Positions 10,457 to 20,646 of a DNA stretch of 64,000 nt are shown here, one piece after another (positions within the stretch are counted from its first letter, which is position 1; every line of letters begins with the position of its first letter). The position numbers and the translations under genes were made by a program. The notes under the pieces are model-generated. The model was not told the origin of the DNA, made no database searches, and saw nothing but the letters and a program-made list of their open reading frames with translations. Origin of the DNA: Diatrype stigma (lineage: Eukaryota > Ascomycota > Sordariomycetes > Xylariales > Diatrypaceae); NCBI GenBank assembly GCA_022225965.2, contig JAKJXP020000101.1, forward strand, positions 1 through 64,000, read 5' to 3'.

Positions 10457-11742
10457 ATATAGAGCGCCTCGAAGCCTTAGTTATATGCTCATAGCTGGTG
10501 GTGTAACCTGTCAGCTAGAAATCTAGAACACCATTTCGTACACCATGATATCCTGCATCTTGGGCAATTGGCAGTGCCGGCTTTGTTTCTTGATAGGCTG
10601 GCTTTCTCTGCCTACCTCGCTCGTGTTATATAGAAGATGATAAAGTGGCATGAAGGCTCGTTGGATATTGAGGGATGCATATGTAGATATAATACTTGGT
10701 ATTGTTTCTACGAGCTGCTCCCCCTTAGTGTTCATAGCTTCGTGACTATGTCCCGAAAGGGACCCAAACCACTCCCACCCCGTATGTCCACAACGATGTC
10801 TTAGATATATACACAATACGACTATGACGCACTCCTCGCGGTGACGCGATGATGCAGTGCCCAATCGGAGGCAGCGCAGCGGCAGCTAACGGTAACCCAT
10901 ACGATATTACCCGATCCAAGACAAGCAGGTCCGGAGAGTTTTGGCCAGTTACATGAGAGCGATGTCGTGCGACGGTCCGAGACGAACGGTGTTGTAATCC
11001 GGCCAGAATAGTTCTAAAGAGATGTAGAGTATGTACTTGTAGATTGTGAGGGACAGCAGACTATCCATACCGTGCCTGGCTTCTATCGTCTCCACCCAAT
11101 CTCCACCGTGGACATCATTGACGCGGACGCTGAGATGAAAGCAGACAATACCGCCTCCCTCGCGGCCATGGCGTCTGCGGCTACTACTTTGGCGAGCGGG
11201 TCAACGAGACGGTTACATCCACCGGCCCGACCTAGCCTGGCCTCGGCGCCGAGGTGGCGTCCGGACAGGGCCAGCTTGTTGTCTGACCTAGTGATATACG
11301 CGGGATGCTGTCCGGAAGCTCGTCTCGCCGGCCCACGATGAGCCCAAAGATAAAGACAAGAAGCGCGGTGAGAGGGATCTTCACGAGGGTTCGCAAATAC
11401 CTATTTGGGATGCATAATTCCGAGATGCCCGCTGTAGACTCGCATGCTAGGTATGTAAGGATGTAAGTTCGGGACGGAGCTGGACGCTTCTTCTTCGACA
11501 AGGCTGAGATCTACCTTACCTGATTTTCATGAATTTCATTGCATGAATCATTATGCCTACTATGTCGGTCGTGATATCTAAAGCCCATCGAATGATAATG
11601 GAGATGCGAAACGGATCTAATGGCTTTCAGCACAGGCAGGGCGCGCCGTAGTCATTAGCGTCCCACTCGTCGCGGGTTCTCGGGTTCATAGGCATGTGTC
11701 GGGTGTATGTAGGTAGGTAGGTATTGTACCTACATGGTCTTG

Positions 11743-11758
11743 TACCTACATGTAGGTA
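11743..11758. repeat. Perfect 16-bp palindrome TACCTACATGTAGGTA
   Basis: The two 8-bp arms abut without a loop. It belongs to the GGTA/TACC repeat family scattered through the spacers. Confidence 0.9.
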
Positions 11759-13493
11759 TTACCTAACAGCCCTAGGTATCCATTCCCAGTCTGCCAGTAT
11801 TGCTGGCTTCGGCAGTTCACTGAACCGCTGCCTCATCACAGGACCGGATTTACAACACCGGAATTATAACATGGTTTACATTTGCGTCTACTACTGCCCA
11901 TACGAAGTTGCTCATACGAACCAAATGGGGTCACGGTATCCCATAGGTACTTAGTTATGAACTTATCCCTGGTCTGGAATGGACGCATCGGTACATACAT
12001 CATAGTAGACCTGTTTTGTTCGTGCTGCCAAACAGGGGAAGGAGGGAGGGGAGAAGAAAAACCTGTTGGCTCATGACTGGATTGTGGAAGGAAAAGATGA
12101 CCCAGAGTCATGGCTCGCCCTATTATTTCCTACCGGACCCCGGGCCCCGGAAGTCGGGATGTCGCAGTCGCATTCGCATCGCCATTCATTGGTGCTGCTG
12201 GTCAGCCTGGTGGTGCTGGTGCCATGGACTGCTCCAATTTGCAAGGGCGCCATCCAAACTGGAGCCGGCTTGTCGGGATGATCTCATGTCTCCAATCGAA
12301 GCAGGTAAGGAATGCCCGTTTAATTGGAGCAATCAGGGGTTCGGGCGCGGGTTGGGTCGCGTCAAGCATTCCCCATTCCCCAGAGATCCTTCCAACGCTA
12401 GTTAGAGGTCTTGGGGGGGTTCACGGGGTTTTTTGCTTACCTCCAGCTACTATGTAATGATCAATTCCTATTTTTCTTTGAGGTACAATTGTTCTCAGGT
12501 GCCAACCGTACGGACATTCACCGACGGAATTCCAGCTCTATTTATATAGAGAATGGAGCATCCTCCAGTTGGAAACCAACCAGGGGTTGTTTGTACTTCG
12601 ACAAACCTTCGTTGATGTTATGTATAAAAGACGTGGTACAGCCATACGAGCCCTGATTATAGTCATTCATTACTAAGAAACCAGGGGTTCGGTATACAGG
12701 AAACGAAAAGCAAGTACGAAGTATCAGACCCCTTACCCTACTAGTTGCATAGTTGAGTGCTTCCAGGTTGTATACCTACTGTGTCCTGTTGGATGTTACC
12801 AAAGCCCTTTCTAGTGCTGGAAGCCTTTGGTTGCTATCGGTCGCTCGTTAGGTATAACTTACCAAGATAATTTACAAATTGACGAATGTTCGCAGAGGGA
12901 AAGTGTGTTCTTATCAAGTTGCATAGAAGCTGAAAAGGCGACGTCGAAGGTGTCATCGGAGCCCCCGACCCTAATGGTCCATAAAATCCGACGAACACCA
13001 GACCTGCATCCTTCGTACATTAGTGTTTTACTGGTGCGGTGTATTACTACGACATAGAAATTCTGGAAGTTCTAGGGTTCCAGAATCCCTGGAGAAGTTT
13101 TGAGTGCCGGTGTGCAATAGTACAGGAACTTTGATTGTCTGACTCAGGGGGAGGGGACCGGAACGTCCTGTCATGACCGAAACTTACTGTTGGATTGGAT
13201 TGGAAGAAAGGGAAAAGGAAGAAAAGAAAAGAAAAAATGCTTGGGTGTTTGTTAACAGAAAGATAGGGAGAAAGACGTCCGGTCCAGGTCCGGGTCCAGG
13301 CCCGGGAATCAGGTCATGTAGTTTGGCGCCCTAGCAACCTCCGTAGTACCTATCCTAGGCTAGCAATCTCCTATGAAACGTTTGTACATACAGTTTGGAA
13401 ACTACCTACAGGGTGGGACCAGTAAAGGCATGGGGTGTATGTATGTACATACACGCACTGATACATAGCAGTAAATGGCATGCCCGTACCTAA

Positions 13494-13535
13494 CAGCAAC
13501 ATTAGCAACGTTAGCAACGTTAGCAACGTTAGGGG
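13494..13535. repeat. Short tandem repeat (TTAGCAACG)n
   Basis: About four near-identical 9-bp units, the first slightly diverged, visible directly in the spacer upstream of the F-box gene. Confidence 0.85.
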
Positions 13536-14239
13536 ACGTAACACATAGCAAATCATCTCCAAATCATATCCTAAAAGGCTAAAAACACAAGCTTTAGTTA
13601 AGTACAGCCAACACCCATTGCATACGAAGTGCCTACAAAGTGCCTACGAAGTGCCTACCTGTAGTGCCTGGTATAATCTTATACATCCCGTCTTATACCT
13701 CTATACATCTTTTTGCCAATCTTCAAAACACTGACCAGCGATCTCACTGCTGCTGACTGTTTGTTGCGCACATACATACTTTCGAAAGGGCAGGAAGATC
13801 ATTACGCATTTGTCCCTTTCTTGTCCCTTCTTTCTTTTCCTCCCCTTCTTATCTGCACCTACATACACTTTGCACCTGCCTGCACCGACCGCATGGCACA
13901 TGGCACTGTCATTCACTACACCCAAATCATACATAATCCATTCGCTCAAGCAAGCAGCCCCCTATCATTATTTGCTTTACGCAAACCCCGATCTCCATCG
14001 TAGGAGATAGGCGCCACTGTATCGCTATATTATTCATAGACTTCAAGCCTTCAAGCCTTCGCTCCCGTCGTCGCAGGAACGAGCCGGCCATATATCCCGG
14101 TGGATTTTGTGTTACCGACCATCGCCAGCCATTGCCAATAACCCAGATTCGATCGATTCCCTGCTGTAGTGTGACGTGACGTGAGCAGAGAGGTGACATC
14201 GACCTGCCAGCCCAAGGTGCTCCTCCAACGATCCCGCCC

Positions 14240-16409
14240 ATGGCTACCAGCACCATGTACGACGAGCCTCCGATGTCGAGTTCCAGCTCGTACTTCCAAG
14301 ATGCCGTCTTGGAAAAGACCGTCTACCACGAAACCTCTCCTCGACCGACCACGGCCATTTCCTCCAACAGGAACCGGAGCGTCAGCACGTCTCTACCATG
14401 GCGCCGTCGACCGAAGTCTCTTGCTATAGCCGATGCCCTGGCCGCTGCCGACGCGGACGGCGAGATTGCTCCGAATGAGTTGGGAGAGTCCGCCATCGAC
14501 GAGTCGCCACAGCATTCCCCCAATGATGCGAATCGGCAGGGTCACTCGCTCAAAGGTAAACTGCGGCGCGCGTCTTTGGTCTTCATGAAAGGCATCGTTC
14601 GCGGTGATCGACGCAGCTCCGAGCCAGCCACAGATATATACGATGTTCGACCAGCGACATCACACTCCGCATGGAATAAACTGCGGCATGCTACCCCCTT
14701 CAGGCATACCAAGTATGGAAGCCGCGCAGGCCTCGAAACCATCTACTCGCCTGTGGCGTCGAACTTCACAGAGGTCCCCGTACCCGGCAACCGATTCGAG
14801 CCCCCGATCATTCCGCACCACACGGGCGCTGCCGCGAAGGCCGCCGTTGCCATGCAGAACGAGTATCTTGTTTTCGCCAAACAACAGCACGACTGGCTAT
14901 CTGCCGACGGGCCTCACAACGACTGCGAAAGTGGCATTGGGATAACCCTCACCCAATCCGAATCCGAGTCGGAGCTTACTACCGGCCCAAGTTCATCTGT
15001 TGCCCGGATAGATTTCATATCCCAGCTCCCAGTGGAACTCGCCATCCAAGTCTTTGCCCATCTAGATGCTTCCCATCTGGCTACGGCTAGCAGAGTCTCC
15101 AAGTTATGGTGCGAGGTTATAAAGGACCAGCACGTCTGGCGCCAGTCGTTCTTAAGGGAGAAGGCGGCCACCTATGCGACAACGCTGCCAGTTCAACCCG
15201 GCACCGGCTTTGGTGTGCCTAGTATCCGTTCCGGCAATGATTGGAAGAAGATATACAGAGCGCGGCAAGAACTTGACCAGCGGTGGAAGATTGGGAGGCG
15301 AGCTCGGGCGGTCTATCTGAATGGTCACCTGGACAGTATCTACTGTCTACAGTTCGATGAGTACGCGCAATCCGCCCCAAAACGCTGCCTGGGGAATTTC
15401 TACTAACGGTAACAGGAACAAAATTATCACAGGCTCTCGAGACAAGACTATTCGCATCTGGGATATGCACACGCTACAGTGCCGTCTTGTCATTGGTCCT
15501 CCGGAAGTCGTTAACGAAACCTCGATCCTCTTCGACCCGAATGGCAAGCCGCTTCACTTCGCTTCTCTGCCCGACAACGAACGTATGAACCCATCCGTGC
15601 CTGTCACAGTGTCATTCCCTACCCACCACAAGGCCTCTATCCTATGCCTCCAGTACGATGACGACATACTCGTCACCGGCTCGTCAGACTCTACTTGCAT
15701 CGTCTACAGCGTCCAGTCTGGGTATCGACCTGTGCGGCGTCTTCAGAACCACACGGCAGCTGTTCTCGACCTGGCATTCGATGATAAGCACATCGTGACC
15801 TGCTCGAAGGATATCAGCATTTGCGTGTGGGACCGAGAAACTGGCTCCCTACTCAAGCAGCTCAGAGGACACACCGGGCCTGTAAACGCGGTTCAATTGC
15901 GTGGCAATACCATAGTCTCTTGCTCCGGCGATTTCAGCGTCAAGATGTGGAATATCGACAGCGGGAAAACGATCCGCGAGTTCCTGGGACACACTAAGGG
16001 TCTTGCTTGCAGCCAGTTCTCGGAGGACGGCCGGTATATCGCGTCTGCCGGAAGCGACAAGGTGGTTCGCATTTGGGATGCCCATACGGGCGAATGCATA
16101 CGTGAGATGCAAGCACACGAGAGCTTGGTGCGCAGTCTTCACATTGACAGCGTAAATGGACGCCTCATCAGCGGAAGCTATGATACCGACATCAAGGTCT
16201 TTGATATGGAGACGGGTGAACAGCTCCTGAGCTTCCCTAGGTGGCATGCTAGTTGGGTCCTGAGCGCCAAAAGCGACTACCGGCGCATCGTCAGTACGGG
16301 CCAAGACCCCAAGATCCTCATCATGGACTTCGGCGCCGACGTGCCGGACATCCGGATGCTGGAAAGCGCCCGCAAGCACAACTCGACATACGAGGGTGGC
16401 TTCATCTAA
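14240..16409 (+). CDS. F-box/WD40 repeat protein (SCF substrate receptor, FWD-1/beta-TrCP-like)
   Basis: Two exons, 14240-15360 and 15416-16409, with a 55-bp intron, encode about 704 residues. An F-box starts near residue 257 (FISQLPVELAIQVFAHLD) and runs to about 305. Seven WD40 blades then follow from about residue 365, with clear signatures such as IITGSRDKTIRIWD and IVTCSKDISICVWD. The intron falls inside the first blade. F-box/WD40 proteins bind Skp1 through the F-box and phosphorylated substrates through the propeller, directing SCF ubiquitylation. The long Ser/Arg-rich N-terminus has no recognisable domain. The blade pattern recalls Neurospora FWD-1, which targets the clock protein FRQ, but an assignment to FWD-1 rather than another receptor is inference. 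Confidence 0.88.
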
Positions 16410-17999
16410 GCTAGGGGGCGCATGACATGGTGCCTAGAAAAACGAATTAAGGACGGGATGATCTGCTGTAGCGACGCAGACACGCTCTCTAATAATGCAA
16501 GCTCCGAGCTGTAATGTTAATATACTGTCGAATACGTGTGGCGCAACGGCGACGAGCGTCAGATCCAGGCGAGAGACTTCTTTCTTGCCTTACGGATAGC
16601 TATGATTTCTGGTCTTTCCCATTAAGTCCTCCTGCGAGGTAGTTTAGACGGCGGCGTTTTGCGGGCATAGCATAACAAATACGGGTACACGCAGTTGCGT
16701 GTCGGAACCAAACTCCCCCTACATCTAGAGCTGGTGTTCTCTACCCTTTCCCTTACCTTAACCTTCTTCTTTGTTTTACAACTTTGCATCTGAGCCTCGG
16801 AGTATCGAAGTTTTTTATTGGGTTTTCCGCGTTCTAGCATTTTATTGGATTCATCTTTTCTACCCGGCCCCTGTCTGTCCGACACCTTCGATCGGCAAAG
16901 GGGGAAGGGGAATGGAAGGAAGGAAGGGAAAGGGGGGCACACACAAAAAAAGGACATCGAATCGATTGCTTCCCTTGTAATATTCTTTACTAGATAGATC
17001 TCCTTTTCGTCAAGAGGGGGTTTTCCATCCATCCTCCTCTTCTGCATCGGGCTGGAAGCGTTTGCGTAACAAACACATCAAACATAAAGGCTTTTGTTGG
17101 AATAGATAGATCAATCAAGCAATCAATCAGCTAGCTGACATGACTGGGATTGTGTAAGACTAGATTTTCGTTTCGTTCCTTCTCTTCTTTATTATCCGTC
17201 TTCTCTCCCCCTGTCTCCGGGGTCTCCCCGCGGCTAGAGAATGCAGCAGCTGGACTGCGAACTCGTCATGGCAGAAGTTATGTATGTTTCTTGTTCTCCT
17301 TCGCGCGGCTGTATATAATATGTACTCAGGCTTGCTAGGTAGACCAGCCGTATCGAGCCGAGCCCAGCGGGAAACAGCCAACAGATTTGTATTGTACGGT
17401 AGTGTTGTAGGTAGTCAGGTGCGAAGATGTTCAGGAGGTAGAAAGGGGTGCTAGTTCATCAAAATGCAGCATGCAGCATGCAGCATGTCGACTAACAAAG
17501 GGGTAAGCTAAGTAGATGGATTACCGTCAGCTTTAGGAAGGGTACGTAGCAATCACCTAGTCCACTGCACAGGGCTTGTCTCGCTAAAGCACACAGGTAG
17601 GTAGGCATTCGATCAACAGGCACTGGGGTGTTTCCTGTTGATCTCCCTGTTACTGAGGCGACGCCAATAGGTACGTACCGACGTATTTTTCGGAATACCC
17701 GTCGAACAACACCCAGGTTCGCAATCCGACCTCTGATTAGAATTCAACACAGAACGATCAAGTCCAACTGAATACGTTGCACAGTTCTGTTTCTTTGCCT
17801 TCCCCATCTCACCTGTTTCTTCTCTGTCACTCCCTCATAGCCATCTTCCTCATCCATCCCGACCTGAATTCTACACAGCTAGGTAGGTACCGACGCGTCT
17901 TCCCACTCTTGATTCACGACCCCTCCCAAGATTCACCTGCCCTACATACTTACACTTACACATACAGGTGCAAGGGATCACAACGCCTCGCGATACAGA
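16410..17999. other. Intergenic region
   Basis: A 1.6-kb spacer between two plus-strand genes. It holds purine/pyrimidine-rich stretches (16.74-16.95 kb), a GCATGCA repeat at about 17466-17487, and GGTAGGTA tracts near 17596 and 17880. No gene is seen. Confidence 0.5.
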
Positions 18000-19016
18000 A
18001 TGGCGTCGGAGTTCAAGTACTTCCCGCGCCTGCCCCCGGAGTTGCGCGTGATGGTCTAGAAAGCCTGCATGCCGACTACCAGGGTGATGGAGTTCAACTA
18101 CCCAGTATGCCGCCACCACGATGTCGGTACTACCTGCGAACTATGCCTTCCGCAGGAACTGACCGTGAAACGCAACACCCAACCCCCTGCTTTCAGCAGA
18201 GCGAACCGCGAAGCCCGCCAAGTTGCACAGGAAGAGGGCTGCCTCATGTGGGACACGGAGGCACTGCGCGATACACCAGCTTCTACTGCCGCCGCCATGT
18301 CGAGAAGCACATACAACCCCTGGTACTACCGTCGTGGCACCGACATCATCCATCTCAACCGGAACCCCAGGGCTACCAGTGTATCGGTCGACACAGAGAG
18401 ACTCTCGAGATTCTTAGACCTTGGGCGCAATGCCAAGGCAGTTTGCTTCGATTACTACTTTTTCACCAGTATCCTTCCACCAATGTTCACTTATGGTGAT
18501 TACCTGCTCCTAGAGCTTCTCGAGCCCGGACGGGAATACCTAGTCACCCTAATGTCGGCCAACATCTACGCCACTGATGAACAGGCCATTGCCTCGGGCT
18601 TATTCGAGCACCTAGAGGCACCTGTACAGCTCGTCGACCTCACCGACCACAAGACCATCCGCCGGATGCTGGAGCTAGGGGAGCAGGGTAGATACCCCTA
18701 CCGCTGGATATCCGGGGCATGCGACCTAGCCTTGAATCTGTTGGTCAAGCCCGAGGCCTTCGCCAGCAAGCTCAAACTATGGAGAGAAACAATGGACGCG
18801 CAATGGCTCAAAGCTAGACGCAAGGCCGAAGAAGCAAAGGTAGAGGAAGGGGAAGACTGCAATGCGCCGTCCTGGAAGGAGGAAACCCTGGCCAAAACAA
18901 CATTCCGGCCAATGCTCATGTTCCGCCACTGCCCAATTACACCACGTTTGCCGGCGGACAGCAACCAACAGAGAGCTTCGGGATCGTCGGCTGGACCTCC
19001 TGTTATTATGCAATGA
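18000..19016 (+). pseudogene. 2EXR-domain protein gene with in-frame nonsense codon
   Basis: The frame opens at ATG 18000 with FKYFPRLPPELRVMV, the start of a fungal 2EXR domain, then meets TAG at 18057-18059. In this family the next residue is Trp (PPELRxxVW), so the stop most simply derives from TGG. The same frame then stays open to 19016, coding for about 315 residues, including AFSRANREARQVAQEE, also typical of the family. A downstream ATG at 18069 could give a product lacking the conserved N-terminus. The C-terminal 30 residues look unlike the rest, and another frame from about 18935 to 19113 reads more naturally, so a second lesion is possible. 2EXR proteins are fungus-specific with no settled function. 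It could also be a live gene with readthrough or an assembly error. Confidence 0.62.
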
Positions 19017-19410
19017 ACATGAATGACACCGGGGCGTTACCGTATCCCTCGACACTTCACAATCTCGCCCCTCAGAATGCTAGGCCGAGCTCTCACAGAC
19101 CAGTCATGGGGTAGCTGAATGGAAAAAACGAGGGGACAATGGACATGGCAGGAGGTTTTGACACAGCAAGCTGCTTCTCATATTCTTGCAGTAATGGAAG
19201 GGCTGACTGAGGAAGCAAGGAGGGAATAGCTATGGGCTTCTATAAATTCGGGGTGGCATCAGACCGTGTAATTACATAGCAAGGACAATACAAATGGCTC
19301 TCTCTTATCATTATGAGCTATATCAGGATAGACTTCGGTCGCACCTCATGCACTTCAAACGTGATCGACCCAAATACTACCCCATCATCATCATCACAAC
19401 GCAGCCTACC
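19017..19410. other. Convergent intergenic region
   Basis: A 0.4-kb spacer between the 2EXR gene and the 3' end of the GH76 gene. No gene is seen. Confidence 0.5.
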
Positions 19411-20646
19411 TCAAAGGCCCGCCACCATAAGGTTCACCGCGCTCACCTGCCTAGCGAGACTCGACGTATCAAAGGGCGCCTGCCACATGTACCCGTAGAA
19501 GTCCCCCGTGCCCGACCCGTTGCGGCTCCTAGCAACATCATAAGCAGACCGGGCGTTCGCCTCGATGAATGCGTAATACGGCCGCTGGCCCTCCAGCCGC
19601 TCCAGCGCGCGGTCCAGCTTAGCGAGGTAGCGCACGAAGACGCCCTTGAAGATAGGCGCGTCGACGGCGCAGTCGGCCGAGCCCGCCGGGCAGGGCTCGG
19701 TCAGGATCCCGCCGTCCTGCACCAGCAGGGCGCTGGCGAGGACGGCGTCGGCGACGGCGCGCGCGCGCGCCAGGTACGCCGCGTCGCCCGTGGCGGCGTG
19801 CAGGTCCACCAGCCCGCCCAGCAGCACGCCCTGGTTGTACGTCCACGTCGGCGCGCCGTTGTTGGCGCAGGCCGCGTCCTGCGTCAGCCCGTCGTTGACC
19901 AGGCCCTCGGCGTTGATCATGCCGCTGGCCGCGAACCAGTCCCACTCCAGCCGGCTCTGGTTCCGGTAGTAGTCTCCTCCGTCCTCGCCGCCGAGAAGCA
20001 GGGACAGCCGCGCCGTGAGCGCCAGGTACAGCTCGTTGGAGATGGCGTTGTGGTATTCGCGGGTCTCGATGTCCCAGATGAGCCCGCCGCCGCACGTGGT
20101 CGTGTTCCAGTAGGCGAACATGTAGGCCTCGTCGAGGCGGGCGACGCGGAGCCACTCGGGATCTGCCGTGAGCTCGTGCAGCGTGGTCAGCGCCAGGGCC
20201 CACCAGCCGGTGTCGTCGGTGCTGTCGGCGCGGAACTCGCCGCCGCCCTCGGGCCACCACGGTAGCGGGCCGCGCTGCTGCTCCACCGTGTGCAGCGCCG
20301 CGTCCAGGTACCGCCGCGACCCCGTCGCCGCCGTGTAGTCCAGCACCGCCTGCAGCGCCATCCCCGACTGGTACCACGGGTCGGCCGGGACCCCCCACAG
20401 GCCCGTGTCGTTCGCGTACGTCGACATGAGCGCCTCCACGGCGGCTTCGGCCGCCGCGGGGAAGTCGAAGCCGTCCTGGCGGCGGGAGGAGGAGAGGGGG
20501 TAGGGGGGTGGTGGTGAGGAGGAGGATAATACGGAGGTGGTGGAGGCGGATGATGATCCCGCCGCGGCTCCCGAGACAACGAGCAGCAGTCCTGCTATGA
20601 GGGGGATGCCGCGTAGACAACGCCGTGCCCATTGTGGAGGCGCCAT
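19411..20646 (-). CDS. Secreted glycoside hydrolase family 76 (alpha-1,6-mannanase-like)
   Basis: Single exon, 411 residues from the ATG at 20646. An N-terminal hydrophobic signal sequence (LIAGLLLVVSGAAAG, about residues 16-30) is followed by a Ser/Pro-rich linker. The GH76 core shows GLWGVPADPWYQSG, the catalytic double aspartate D144-D145 in ADSTDDTGWWA, ISNELYLALTARL, and TWTYNQGVLLGGLVDL. GH76 enzymes hydrolyse or transfer alpha-1,6-mannan. The Dfg5/Dcw1 members are GPI-anchored wall cross-linkers. This protein lacks an obvious C-terminal hydrophobic GPI tail, so secretion into the wall or medium is more likely. A longer frame to 20667 lacks an ATG. Strong codon bias gives large antisense open frames, which are not genes. 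Confidence 0.93.
   Translation of the reverse strand: MAPPQWARRCLRGIPLIAGLLLVVSGAAAGSSSASTTSVLSSSSPPPPYPLSSSRRQDGFDFPAAAEAAVEALMSTYANDTGLWGVPADPWYQSGMALQAVLDYTAATGSRRYLDAALHTVEQQRGPLPWWPEGGGEFRADSTDDTGWWALALTTLHELTADPEWLRVARLDEAYMFAYWNTTTCGGGLIWDIETREYHNAISNELYLALTARLSLLLGGEDGGDYYRNQSRLEWDWFAASGMINAEGLVNDGLTQDAACANNGAPTWTYNQGVLLGGLVDLHAATGDAAYLARARAVADAVLASALLVQDGGILTEPCPAGSADCAVDAPIFKGVFVRYLAKLDRALERLEGQRPYYAFIEANARSAYDVARSRNGSGTGDFYGYMWQAPFDTSSLARQVSAVNLMVAGL

Larger units (their letters stand above)
10457..14239. other. 3.8-kb gene-poor intergenic region
   Basis: No supported gene. It contains a perfect 16-bp palindrome TACCTACATGTAGGTA at 11743-11758 next to a GTAG run at 11708-11722, and four AGCAACGTT-type repeats at about 13494-13535. 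A GC-richer patch at about 11070-11500 has short open frames on both strands that could be a decayed gene, but nothing recognisable. The last 400 bp are the probable promoter and leader of the F-box gene. Confidence 0.5.

Noticed and set aside
11072..11501. Possible decayed gene, open frames on both strands
   Set aside because: A few coding-like words (for example GYYFGERVNETV on the plus strand), but no family match, start or splice structure that I can support.
19294..20265. 323-residue plus-strand open frame over the GH76 gene
   Set aside because: Antisense shadow; the minus strand shows a complete GH76 enzyme.
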